Source of the DNA: Chitinophagaceae bacterium
GTDB lineage: Bacteria > Bacteroidota > Bacteroidia > Chitinophagales > Chitinophagaceae
Length of the DNA stretch: 32,445 nucleotides
Reading direction: 5' to 3'
Assembly: GCA_947375185.1 (NCBI GenBank)
Contig: CANCEU010000027.1
Location: 1 to 32,445, forward strand
Positions 24,479-32,445 of the stretch are shown piece by piece. Under the pieces are notes generated by a model. The model worked only from the letters and a program-made list of their open reading frames with translations, searched no databases and was not told the origin of the DNA. Position 1 is the stretch's first letter. Each line of letters starts with the position of its first letter. The position numbers and the translations under genes are program-made.

Positions 24479-25152
24479 TTATCTTCTTTTAAAAAATATC
24501 CATATCCTACTTTTGTGTGAATTAGTTTTACATCACTATTTTTATCAATTTTCTTTCTTAAGGAATTAATATAAACTTCGATAGTATTTTGATTGGTAAT
24601 CACTTGATAATCCCACAATTTTTCGCTTATCAAATTTTTTGAAACAACCCTTCCGCTTGCCAATGCTAAAATGGATAATAATTTAAACTCTTTAGGAGTT
24701 AAAATGACCTCAATTCCAGCTCTAAATACTTTCATTTCTGAATTTGAAATCACCAGGTCCGAAACAATGATATCTGCCTCCAGTTGTTCCGGTTGCTTTC
24801 TTTTCAAAAGTGCATTTATCCTTGCATAGAGCTCTTCAAAATGGAATGGTTTTACTAAATAATCATCAGCACCCTTATTAAAAGCAGCTAGCTTGTCTGT
24901 AATTTCTCCAAAAGCAGTAAGCATTAAAATAGGGATTGTTTTGTCGATATTTCTTATAGCAGCACAAACTTCAATTCCTTTTTTACCAGGAACATTGATA
25001 TCTAAGATAGCAAGGTCAAATTCATCTTTTTTATATATTTTTTCAACCATGTCACCATTCGAAATGGAATGGCAGTTGATACTTTTTGAAGTAAAATATT
25101 TTTCTATTTCTGTAGACAAAGTAGCATCATCTTCTAGTAAAAGTATTTTCAT
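24475..25152 (-). CDS. OmpR/PhoB-family response regulator
   Basis: A 225-residue protein. The receiver covers about 1-118, with acidic E7-D8-D9, phospho-acceptor D51 in L-D-I-N-V-P-G, the Thr/Ala switch in M-L-T-A-F-G, and Lys101 in L-V-K-P-F. The winged-helix DNA-binding domain covers about 127-223, with L-T-P-K-E-F-K-L-L-S-I-L and N-T-I-E-V-Y-I-N-S-L-R-K-K-I. It is the partner of the kinase whose start codon overlaps its stop. It probably controls the downstream efflux genes and perhaps its own promoter; a direct repeat lies upstream. Confidence 0.96.
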   Translation of the reverse strand: MKILLLEDDATLSTEIEKYFTSKSINCHSISNGDMVEKIYKKDEFDLAILDINVPGKKGIEVCAAIRNIDKTIPILMLTAFGEITDKLAAFNKGADDYLVKPFHFEELYARINALLKRKQPEQLEADIIVSDLVISNSEMKVFRAGIEVILTPKEFKLLSILALASGRVVSKNLISEKLWDYQVITNQNTIEVYINSLRKKIDKNSDVKLIHTKVGYGYFLKEDK

Positions 25153-25168
25153 AATAATAAACTTACTA

Positions 25169-25176
25169 CAAAGTTA
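25169..25176 (-). promoter_or_regulatory. Candidate -7 promoter element for the two-component operon
   Basis: The minus strand reads TAACTTTG, an exact TAnnTTTG match, 17 bases before the response regulator ATG. No TTTG -33 box is present; instead the direct repeat at 25178-25212 occupies that position, which is what an activator-dependent promoter would show. Confidence 0.42.
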
Positions 25177-25177
25177 C

Positions 25178-25212
25178 TAATATTGAAATTAGTTTATTAA
25201 TACTGAAATGAG
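25178..25212. repeat. Direct repeat with 20-bp period, possible response-regulator site
   Basis: TAATATTGAAATTAG (25178-25192) and TAATACTGAAATGAG (25198-25212) match at 13 of 15 positions and start 20 bases apart, i.e. two helical turns. The pair lies directly upstream of the candidate -7 box of the OmpR-family regulator gene. Proteins of that family bind tandem direct repeats, so autoregulation is plausible. No clear copy is seen before emrA. Confidence 0.45.
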
Positions 25213-25226
25213 ATTTTAACATATTT

Positions 25227-26135
25227 CTACTTCCATAAAATCAAACTGCTTAAGATTACCTTAATAATCATTAAGCCATCAATTAAAAGGATATTCATGA
25301 AAATAGAGCGAACAGACATGACCACCTTGGACACGGTATAAATAAATAGAATTAGCAAAAAATGAATCAAAAGAAATAAATTCGATTCCTGTAATATTTT
25401 CCAATCAACCAAAATCAAAATAGAATACAATAATAAAAAAGGCACAATTACAGTATTCACTACGCTATTCTTGCCAATTCGAACTACTATGGTATTGACT
25501 GCTTCTACTTGATCTCGACCAATATCTTTAATATCAAATAAGATGGCTAAAATCAAAATAAGAATAAATAGCTCGATTAAATGAAAGTAAAATAAAGGAT
25601 ATGATGCAATCAAATTATAATCAGCCGACAACCAAATAGGAACAACACAACATGTAACCGACCACACCCAAGCAATACTTATGCTTTTAAGTATTCCATA
25701 ATTTCTAATGATGATTTTTTTATGGGGAAAGATGGATGGTAAGTAATATAAAACACAAAATGCAATAGTAATTGAAAATATCACAAGCAATTTAATATCA
25801 ATTTTATTAATTAATACGGAAAAGTTAAAAAAAACAATTCCAATAAAAATGCAAATGCTCGTAAATATTGATTGGCTTAAATAAATGAGTTTTTTGTTTT
25901 TGGTGTACCAAAAACTACGATCGTTATAAATGCCCTCTTCTTTTTCCATAAGATAAGCATGCGAATAATATATTACTGTTGACAGATGAATTAAAACTAA
26001 TACGGGTATGGATGGTAGCGCATGAATTATTTTATAGCATGACTCCATTGCTAACAAAACAGCGCAAATTCCATAAAACTGATTGCTCCAAAATAGCAAT
26101 CCTTTCCAGTTAATTTTCAATGAAATATTATTCAA
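25227..26135 (-). CDS. UbiA-like polytopic membrane protein
   Basis: A 302-residue protein with about 8-9 membrane helices. D201-I-K-D204-x-x-x-D208, followed by N-T-I-V-V-R-I-G, matches the second Asp-rich motif of UbiA prenyltransferases. The first motif (NDxxD) is not in its usual place; only Y70-N-D-R-x-x-W-Y is present in the corresponding loop. It may bind prenyl diphosphate or be a non-catalytic relative. The only start without losing helix 1 is a TTG at 26135, which overlaps the end of the serine hydrolase gene by 8 bases, implying translational coupling. The nearest in-frame ATG would remove the first helix. No quinone or menaquinone genes are nearby. Confidence 0.7.
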   Translation of the reverse strand: MNNISLKINWKGLLFWSNQFYGICAVLLAMESCYKIIHALPSIPVLVLIHLSTVIYYSHAYLMEKEEGIYNDRSFWYTKNKKLIYLSQSIFTSICIFIGIVFFNFSVLINKIDIKLLVIFSITIAFCVLYYLPSIFPHKKIIIRNYGILKSISIAWVWSVTCCVVPIWLSADYNLIASYPLFYFHLIELFILILILAILFDIKDIGRDQVEAVNTIVVRIGKNSVVNTVIVPFLLLYSILILVDWKILQESNLFLLIHFLLILFIYTVSKVVMSVRSIFMNILLIDGLMIIKVILSSLILWK

Positions 26136-27645
26136 CAGTTAAATGGTATTCTTGAATGAGTGCTGGATTTTCGGGAGACAAAGTAAACGACATTTTTAGT
26201 TTACCTCTTTCACAATCAATTATACAATATCCCCTTAATTGATTTTCTGCAATCATTGACTGCACCCCATTGATTTTGCCAACTTGCGCAAAAAGTTCAG
26301 CAGACTGTTTCTTTAACATGTCGACTGGATAATCATCAAAAAAGTTTTCAGCAAATACTTTAGCAGGTTCATTCCATTTTTCAATAATAGAAACTAGCTC
26401 TTTTTGTCTTTTAGCTAAAATTGGGGATACACTTGTTTGTCGAGGCTTTAATTGCGCCAACTGCACTAAAGTGTCCATTACAATAGTGTTAATGTAGGTA
26501 GTAGGCGCATAAGTTACATTCGCAAATAATATTACACCAATTCCATAATCAGGTAAAAACTGCCAATTGCTTCCAAAACCAGGTAAGCCACCGCTGTGTC
26601 CAATATTTTTTTTATGTTCAGCGTCCATCATCCATCTTAAACCATAGGTATAACTACCTGTTGTAGCCAACTTTTTCCCGCTTGGAAAAGTATAATTAGG
26701 GTTTAATGAAATAAAGCGTGAGGGCTGATGCATTTCACGAAGGGTGCTTCTTTTTACAGGTAAATTTTCTTTATCATTTCGCTCTGGCCATGCAGCTTCA
26801 TGCATAGCTACATAATTGCCAAACATATCTATTGATGTAATCATGCCACCCATAGCTCCATAAATGCCATCTTTTAAAGGTTGTTCCTTGCGCCAATTGT
26901 CATTGATGAATCTATACCCATATGCAAATTTATCTTTTGGAATTTCGGTATATTCATAAGTAGTACCTTTCATTCCCAATGGTGCTAAAATATTTTTTTT
27001 GATATACACATCGTAAGTTTCGCCTGAAACTTTATGAATGATATATCCCAACATCGCAAATCCTAAATTGCTGTACTCATATTCTACTCCTGAGACATTG
27101 GAGAAAGAAATTTTTTGTTTAATTAAATCCAATAAATCCTTTTCGGTATCTGCAAGTTGTCGATCGCCCCAAGGATTATCCTCTGGAAAACCTGCACTGT
27201 GGCTCATTAAATGTCTAATGGTAATGGGTGCCGCATCACGCGTCAAGCCCTGCCCCTTAAGTTCAGGTATATAAAGTGCTACCGGATCATCTAGTTTTAA
27301 TTTCCCTGCATCACGCAATTTTAAAATAGCCAATGCAGTGAAACTTTTTGACATGGACGCAATACGAAACATTGAACTAGTAGTAGCAGGTATTTTTTCT
27401 TCGATATTTGCGTAGCCACTGGCTCCCTTATAAAGTAGTTTTCCATCCACTACAATTCCAAACGCATAGCCAGGAAAATGATTGGCAACCGCAAAATCCT
27501 TGTATATTTTTTCAATAACAGGTATAGCTTTTTGGATGCGCTCCAAACGGTCAGCGTCATTAAATGAAGCAGGGGTGAAGTTGCTTGGATTTTGAGCGTA
27601 CAAATACAATGGTAGCCCAAACAATAAGATGAATAGTTTTTTCAT
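26128..27645 (-). CDS. Exported serine hydrolase, beta-lactamase family, with C-terminal extension
   Basis: A 505-residue protein with a signal peptide (M-K-K-L-F-I-L-L-F-G-L-P-L-Y-L-Y-A-Q). The SxxK motif is S97-M-S-K100, the YxN motif is Y191-S-N193, and the third motif is H350-S-G-G. The catalytic domain ends near 385; the remaining 120 residues resemble the C-terminal domain found in some D-aminopeptidase/esterase relatives. Likely substrates are D-amino-acid peptides, esters or amides in the periplasm. It is unlike the 409-residue relative at 9936-11165 in length and motif form. The next gene (UbiA-like) overlaps its stop. Confidence 0.92.
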   Translation of the reverse strand: MKKLFILLFGLPLYLYAQNPSNFTPASFNDADRLERIQKAIPVIEKIYKDFAVANHFPGYAFGIVVDGKLLYKGASGYANIEEKIPATTSSMFRIASMSKSFTALAILKLRDAGKLKLDDPVALYIPELKGQGLTRDAAPITIRHLMSHSAGFPEDNPWGDRQLADTEKDLLDLIKQKISFSNVSGVEYEYSNLGFAMLGYIIHKVSGETYDVYIKKNILAPLGMKGTTYEYTEIPKDKFAYGYRFINDNWRKEQPLKDGIYGAMGGMITSIDMFGNYVAMHEAAWPERNDKENLPVKRSTLREMHQPSRFISLNPNYTFPSGKKLATTGSYTYGLRWMMDAEHKKNIGHSGGLPGFGSNWQFLPDYGIGVILFANVTYAPTTYINTIVMDTLVQLAQLKPRQTSVSPILAKRQKELVSIIEKWNEPAKVFAENFFDDYPVDMLKKQSAELFAQVGKINGVQSMIAENQLRGYCIIDCERGKLKMSFTLSPENPALIQEYHLTVE

Positions 27646-27720
27646 GCGTGCAATTTAGTTAGCTATTTGCTAATTTAAATTTAACTGAATTTTTACATTA
27701 AACATCTAAAAGCTTCTAAA

Positions 27721-27750
27721 CAAAAAATGGCCTCCGAATTGGAGGCCATT
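27721..27750 (-). terminator. Rho-independent terminator after susD
   Basis: Arms 27726-27735 and 27741-27750 (AATGGCCTCC/GGAGGCCATT) with a 5-base loop. On the minus strand they are followed by a T run (27721-27727 read in reverse), so this ends the SusC-SusD transcript 26 bases after the susD stop and separates it from the serine hydrolase gene. Confidence 0.92.
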
Positions 27751-27775
27751 TAATATAGTATTCTAAAATGAAGTA

Positions 27776-29263
27776 CTAGTATCCAGGGTTTTGTACCATA
27801 TTTGGATTTACTAACATTTCATCATTTGGAATAGGGAAAATTCTGTTGATGTTTCCTGGAGCAACTGCAGTAGATGTGTATGCATTGCTTGCATCTTGAG
27901 TTTGAGGCTTATTAAACGTATAGTTTAAACGCATTAAATCCCAAAAACGGTAACCTTCAAAAGCAAATTCTTTAGCACGCTCATTTAAGATATCCGCTAA
28001 AACTTGAGTTCCAGTACTAGCATATACTTTGCTTGGATCTCTTTTTACTACAAATGAATTTAAGGTTGCATTTGCACCTGCGATATCCGCTAAATTATAT
28101 TGAGCTTCTGCTAAAATTAAATATGCTTCAGATAAACGTAATATTTTAACGTCATCATAGTTAATTACATCAATAGGATATTTAATCACATAGTTAGCAG
28201 TTCCAGCTTGACCAGAACGAGTGCTTGGAGTGATTAAACCTTTTCTTACATCAGTAGCAGTATAAGAATCATAAAATGTCTTAGTAGCTAAGATATCTCC
28301 ATAAGATCCACCATTTGTTTTTGGAACATAAATGTTAGCCAATGTACCATCAGAAACGCTATTGTTTGCATCAGAAGTTACTTCAAACATGGTTTCAGTT
28401 TTGCTAGTCAAAGGTGCAGCACCACTCCAGTAAGACATAACACTAGTTGCAGCAACTAATGAGAAGCCGCTATTTGTGATTACGTCAGAAGCTAATAATT
28501 TAGCATTAGCCCAATCACCTTTGTTTTGGTAAACTCTAGCCATTAATAACTTGATTGCGTATTTGCTCATGAATGATGAATTAACCGCTCTTGTTTTATT
28601 AGTAGCTGCAAAAGTCATTGTTTCACCTTGATTATACTGAGCTAATGAACTTGCTTTTGTTAAATCGGCTAATACTTGCGCATAAACTGCAGCAACAGTA
28701 GCTCTTGCTGGTTTGATAGTTGCATCAAAAGTAGTAACGATTGGCACACCTAAATTGGTATTAGGATCACCAACTGTGAATGGCAAACCATAGTTTCTTA
28801 CTAAGTCAAAATAAATCATACCTCTGATAGCATAAGCTTCAGAAAGTAATTGACTTACATTTTTGCTTTTAGCAGGATCTAAACCTGAATTGATGATTAA
28901 GTTCGCATTTTTGATTGCAGAGTAAGCATTAATCCAAACTGCTGAAGCGTAACCATCTGTTTTTACGAAGTTATAGTTGTTAAAGCTTAAATATCTACCA
29001 GAATTTTGGTTAGATAAAAAAGCGTTATCAGCCATTAAATCACCTTTTACAGCAAAAGTACGACCGTAAAAATCGGTAGCTCTTAAAGACGAATATAAAC
29101 CATTGGTGGCCGTGTTCATGTCGTCTTCGCTATTGATAGCTTGAGACAATACTACCGAACCATAAGGTTTCGCATCCAAAAATTGCTTAGAGCAACCGAA
29201 CATAATAACTGCGGCTCCTACTGCTAAGAACATTTTTGAGATGTTGTTGAAATTATTTTTCAT
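27776..29263 (-). CDS. susD: SusD/RagB-family outer-membrane lipoprotein
   Basis: A 495-residue lipoprotein: signal sequence with lipobox M-F-G-C24, then S-K-Q-F-L-D-A-K-P, the usual SusD N terminus. The TPR-like helical core includes E-A-Y-A-I-R-G-M-I-Y-F-D-L-V-R-N-Y-G, and the C-terminal part has N-E-R-A-K-E-F-A-F-E-G-Y-R-F-W-D-L-M-R and I-F-P-I-P-N-D-E-M. It caps the SusC barrel on the cell surface and helps load an oligosaccharide or peptide. It begins 29 bases after susC on the same strand. The symbol denotes family; the ligand is unknown. Confidence 0.96.
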   Translation of the reverse strand: MKNNFNNISKMFLAVGAAVIMFGCSKQFLDAKPYGSVVLSQAINSEDDMNTATNGLYSSLRATDFYGRTFAVKGDLMADNAFLSNQNSGRYLSFNNYNFVKTDGYASAVWINAYSAIKNANLIINSGLDPAKSKNVSQLLSEAYAIRGMIYFDLVRNYGLPFTVGDPNTNLGVPIVTTFDATIKPARATVAAVYAQVLADLTKASSLAQYNQGETMTFAATNKTRAVNSSFMSKYAIKLLMARVYQNKGDWANAKLLASDVITNSGFSLVAATSVMSYWSGAAPLTSKTETMFEVTSDANNSVSDGTLANIYVPKTNGGSYGDILATKTFYDSYTATDVRKGLITPSTRSGQAGTANYVIKYPIDVINYDDVKILRLSEAYLILAEAQYNLADIAGANATLNSFVVKRDPSKVYASTGTQVLADILNERAKEFAFEGYRFWDLMRLNYTFNKPQTQDASNAYTSTAVAPGNINRIFPIPNDEMLVNPNMVQNPGY

Positions 29264-29292
29264 ATAAAAATATTATAAGTAGTGATGAATAA

Positions 29293-32200
29293 TTAGAAAG
29301 TAACATTCAATCCAAATGTAAATGATTTAGAAGCAAATACTTGTTGGTTGTTTACACCAGTAATACCTTGCTCTGGATCACTTAACAAATTAGCATCGTA
29401 TGTTTTAGTCCATAAATTGGTACCTCTAGCATAAATATTCACACCATTAACGTGGAATTTATCAAGTACTTTTTTATCGTTGTATTTATAAGATAATTGA
29501 ACGTTTCTTAAACGGATATAATCACCTTTAGATAAAATACGATCAGAACCTGATTGAGATACAACTGCAGAACTAGCTACATATTTAGGGACATTTGTGA
29601 TGTCACCTGGTTTTTGCCATCTTTGTAAGTTGATTTGATATTTACCACGAGTAGAGTAAGTACCATCTAAGAAATACGCAGCGTATCCTTCTTGAATGTA
29701 GTTACCAAAGTTATAGTAGAAGTCAAAGTTCAAAGAGAAACCTTTGTAAGTAAAAGTATTGCCAACAGCACCATAGTGCTTAGGATCTGCTTGTTTACCA
29801 ACTACGAATAATTGTGCAGCAGTTCTGCTTGTAGTAGTGTTTGTTCTTGTACTATCTGTATAATACAAAGCATTACCATTAGCAGGATCTACTCCAGCCC
29901 AACCTCTTGTATAGAAGCTATAGAATGGTTGACCCACTCTTAACATATAAGAACCGTTTAATTGATCACCTGTAGGTAAGCTTGTTACTTTATTTTGGTT
30001 ATGAGAATAACTTGCGTTTATTTCCCATTGGAAGTCTTTAGCTCTAATTGGAACTAAATTTAAAGTCAATTCAATACCCTCATTTTGTAAGCTACCAACG
30101 TTATTGATATAACCAGTGAAACCAGTTGTACGAGATAAGTTTTGGTTTAACAATGAACCTTCTGTTTTACGAATGTAATAATCAGCAGTTGCATTGATTC
30201 TACCATCTAAGAATCCTACGTTGGTACCGATATCAAATTGATTGTTCTTTTCCCAAGTCAATGCAGTGTTACCAATGTTGCTGAATGTACCACCCGCTAC
30301 ACCGTTGTAGTTAGCACCAAATGAGTAAGAAGGTCTCCATGTATAGTTACCAATTTCTGCGTTACCGTTTGTACCGTAACTAGCGTGTAATTTGAAAGCA
30401 GATAATGCTTTTACATTTTTAAACGCTTCTTCGTTTAATACATTCCATGAAGCACCCACTGACCAGAAATTACCATAAGGATTTTCAATACCAAAACGAG
30501 ATGATCCATCACGACGGAAAGACCCGTACAATGTATACTTATCTAATAATGATAAAGTAGTGTTTGCGAAGTAACCTTCAAAAGTATAGTCGTTGGCATA
30601 AACCTTACCATTGGTAGAAGTTGCCGCATTTGAGTTTAAGTATAAATCAGAACGTGGAGGGAAACCAGTTACATCACCAATTTGTTGGAATTGTTGACTC
30701 TTAATGGCCTCTTGACCCACTTTCATGTCAGCATAAAAACGCTTAGCCTTATTGATATCCAAATGATAGTCTAATTGATTAATAAGGTCATATAAGAAAG
30801 TACGCGTAATGATAGAAATACCTTCACCATTTGCACCAGAACCATCACCATGGAATGGGTTGTTGAATTGATACTCTTCGTTATTTGTATATTGTAAGTT
30901 AACTGTAGTTGAGTATTTTAAACCTGGTGCAATTTTATATTCTACATTTTGGTTTGCAATTGCGTTTACACTCTTTAACCATCTTTTATCGTTAGCAGCC
31001 ACATACAATGGATTGTAGTGTGCAGGGAAACCTAAGTTATCACCGCTAATATTAAATGAACCGTCTGGACGGAATGGATTTTGAGTTGGTCTTAATACTA
31101 AAGACACATAAGCAGGGTTACCAAAATAACCACCACCACCTGAAGGACCTGAAGAAGCTAAGGCAGAATTTTGCAATACGCTACCTGCAGATACTTTAGT
31201 TGTGAAAGATAATTTATCAGTAGCGTTATGCGTAACTTTTACGTTACCAGTCACTCTTGTTAAATCAGTTCCAATGGTAGTACCTTGTTGTTGGAAATAT
31301 CCACCTGAAGCAAAGAATTTAGTTTTTGCATCACCACCACTCACGCTTAAGTTATATTGTTTTTGATCACCTGGTCTTGTAATTAAACCATACCAATCCA
31401 CATCAACTCCATTACCAAAACCATAGCCACCTACAGTTGAAGCGATTGTTGCAGCAGTTGATCCGTTATTTGCTAAACCTTCTTTTAGTAATTCCATCCA
31501 ATCATTCGCTCTTAATGGACGACCGGCTACTGGAGGAAGAATTACATTGTTTTGACCTACTTCAGTATCAAAACGGAATTGTGTTTTACCAGTTCTACCA
31601 CTTTTTGTAGTAATAACGATAACACCATTCGCACCTCTTGAACCGTAGATAGAAGTTGCAGCCGCATCTTTCAATACAGTTACATTTTCGATATCATCAG
31701 AGTTGATGGTAGATAATACGTTTGTAGAAGGATTGATGTTAAATCCACCACCGTTACCGTTTGAAAGGTCACCGTCGTTGATTTGAGCACCATCCACAAT
31801 GTACAAAGGTCGCGCACCAGAGTAAGAGAATGAACCCACACCTCTAATACGAATTGGAGTTACCGCACCTGGTTGACCAGTTGAAGATGAAGCCTGTAAA
31901 CCAGGAGCAGCACCTTGTAACATTTGATCTAAAGAAGCGAAAGGCTTGTTCTCAATCTTAGTAGCATCAATTTTAGAAATAGAAGCAGTTACGTTAGATC
32001 TCTTTTGAGTACCATAACCAACTACAATAACTTCATCTAATTGAGAAGAAGTTGCTTCTAATTTAATAGTAAAATTTGTGTTATTACCGATTGTTACTTG
32101 CGCCTCTTCAAAGTTAATTGACTTAACTACTAGGACTTTTGCTGTTGCAGGAACAGACAATTTAAAAGATCCGTCATCACTTGTATTAGCACCTAATTTT

Positions 32201-32340
32201 GTGCCTTTTACAATCACTGAAGCATTTGCCACAGGGACGCCTTTTTGATCGGTTACTCTACCTGTTAACTGACGAGTTTGTGCAAAAACACTCACTACAG
32301 TCAATAAACTTAGAGTCAACATCAACATAAGTTTTTTCAT
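29293..32340 (-). CDS. susC: SusC/RagA-family TonB-dependent outer-membrane transporter
   Basis: A 1015-residue protein. Signal peptide 1-20, then a carboxypeptidase-regulatory-like domain (about 23-95, L-T-G-R-V-T-D-Q-K-G-V-P-V-A-N-A-S-V), the TonB-box-like D-E-V-I-V-V-G-Y-G at 102-110, a plug domain with P-L-Y-I-V-D-G and S-I-Y-G-S-R-G-A-N-G-V-I-V-I-T-T-K, and a C-terminal barrel ending in F-G-L-N-V-T-F. There is no N-terminal STN domain, so it is not coupled to an anti-sigma factor. It forms the energised import channel with SusD. No glycoside hydrolase is within reach, so the imported substrate could be peptide or glycan. Confidence 0.97.
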   Translation of the reverse strand: MKKLMLMLTLSLLTVVSVFAQTRQLTGRVTDQKGVPVANASVIVKGTKLGANTSDDGSFKLSVPATAKVLVVKSINFEEAQVTIGNNTNFTIKLEATSSQLDEVIVVGYGTQKRSNVTASISKIDATKIENKPFASLDQMLQGAAPGLQASSSTGQPGAVTPIRIRGVGSFSYSGARPLYIVDGAQINDGDLSNGNGGGFNINPSTNVLSTINSDDIENVTVLKDAAATSIYGSRGANGVIVITTKSGRTGKTQFRFDTEVGQNNVILPPVAGRPLRANDWMELLKEGLANNGSTAATIASTVGGYGFGNGVDVDWYGLITRPGDQKQYNLSVSGGDAKTKFFASGGYFQQQGTTIGTDLTRVTGNVKVTHNATDKLSFTTKVSAGSVLQNSALASSGPSGGGGYFGNPAYVSLVLRPTQNPFRPDGSFNISGDNLGFPAHYNPLYVAANDKRWLKSVNAIANQNVEYKIAPGLKYSTTVNLQYTNNEEYQFNNPFHGDGSGANGEGISIITRTFLYDLINQLDYHLDINKAKRFYADMKVGQEAIKSQQFQQIGDVTGFPPRSDLYLNSNAATSTNGKVYANDYTFEGYFANTTLSLLDKYTLYGSFRRDGSSRFGIENPYGNFWSVGASWNVLNEEAFKNVKALSAFKLHASYGTNGNAEIGNYTWRPSYSFGANYNGVAGGTFSNIGNTALTWEKNNQFDIGTNVGFLDGRINATADYYIRKTEGSLLNQNLSRTTGFTGYINNVGSLQNEGIELTLNLVPIRAKDFQWEINASYSHNQNKVTSLPTGDQLNGSYMLRVGQPFYSFYTRGWAGVDPANGNALYYTDSTRTNTTTSRTAAQLFVVGKQADPKHYGAVGNTFTYKGFSLNFDFYYNFGNYIQEGYAAYFLDGTYSTRGKYQINLQRWQKPGDITNVPKYVASSAVVSQSGSDRILSKGDYIRLRNVQLSYKYNDKKVLDKFHVNGVNIYARGTNLWTKTYDANLLSDPEQGITGVNNQQVFASKSFTFGLNVTF

Positions 32341-32445
32341 ATAAAAAATTTAGAAAGCGAATTTAACAATTATTAGCAGATATTAATGAAATGTTAAAGT
32401 TTATTCTATGAAAATAATCGATATCCTAAGCATAATTACATATAT

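Noticed and set aside
9936..27645. Calling the two SxxK hydrolases antibiotic-resistance beta-lactamases
   Set aside because: The SxxK/YxN/HxG pattern is shared by esterases and D-peptidases; the sequences do not show class C-specific features beyond this.
32362..32398. TTTAACA/TGTTAAA 7-bp inverted repeat before susC
   Set aside because: Its 23-base spacer, very AT-rich setting and lack of a -7 match nearby make chance the simpler explanation.
1..32445. Mobile elements, phage genes, CRISPR arrays, tRNA or rRNA genes
   Set aside because: No transposase, integrase, repeat-spacer array or structural RNA signature was found. Gene content and base composition look uniform, and the few repeats are short and local.

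Overview
The window is AT-rich and densely packed with exported proteins. It looks like a chromosomal segment of a Bacteroidota species, most plausibly family Chitinophagaceae. The evidence is a SusC/SusD pair, many signal peptides ending in A-Q, single-purpose DUF1080, DUF1684, NIPSNAP and FucP-type genes, upstream boxes matching the Bacteroidota -7 element TAnnTTTG, and few Shine-Dalgarno sites. The taxonomic call is inference. I see no tRNA, rRNA, CRISPR array, transposase, integrase or phage gene.

Layout, left to right. 1-5304: a penicillin-acylase-family gene cut by the window edge, a LuxR-type regulator that overlaps its 3' end on the other strand, an exported DUF1080 protein, a small HAD phosphatase, and a second, complete penicillin acylase. 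5352-7539 (minus): an exported DUF1684 protein followed by a nucleotide-sugar dehydrogenase. 7673-9929 (plus): a compact run of exported VOC protein, exported esterase, single-domain asparaginase and DoxX-like membrane protein. 9936-12466 (minus): an M28 peptidase and a beta-lactamase-like serine hydrolase. 12543-14045 (plus): ECF sigma factor, single-pass probable anti-sigma factor, and a Pro/Gly/Arg-rich exported helical protein, closed by a clear terminator. 14122-16927 (plus): an M20 peptidase resembling carboxypeptidase S/PM20D1 and an exported amidohydrolase. 16924-18168 (minus): a FucP-like sugar transporter. 18251-19039 (plus): an exported NIPSNAP protein. 19036-25152 (minus): response regulator, histidine kinase, EmrA, EmrB and TolC, a two-component system beside a complete tripartite efflux pump. 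25227-27645 (minus): serine hydrolase and a UbiA-like membrane protein that appear translationally coupled. 27776-32340 (minus): SusC then SusD, closed by a terminator.

How the genes may work together. The common theme is hydrolysis of amide and peptide bonds outside the cytoplasm or at the membrane: two Ntn-hydrolase acylases, M28, M20, an amidohydrolase, two SxxK serine hydrolases and an asparaginase domain, plus an outer-membrane SusCD importer with no glycosidase beside it. This suggests scavenging of peptides or N-acylated amino acids, and possibly processing of signal molecules, but no substrate can be read from the sequence. I did not find a clearly new defence or mobile system. The best leads are the two-component/efflux block with a 20-bp-period direct repeat before the regulator, the UbiA-like gene with a degenerate first Asp motif, the short asparaginase, and the acylase/regulator arrangement at the left edge.
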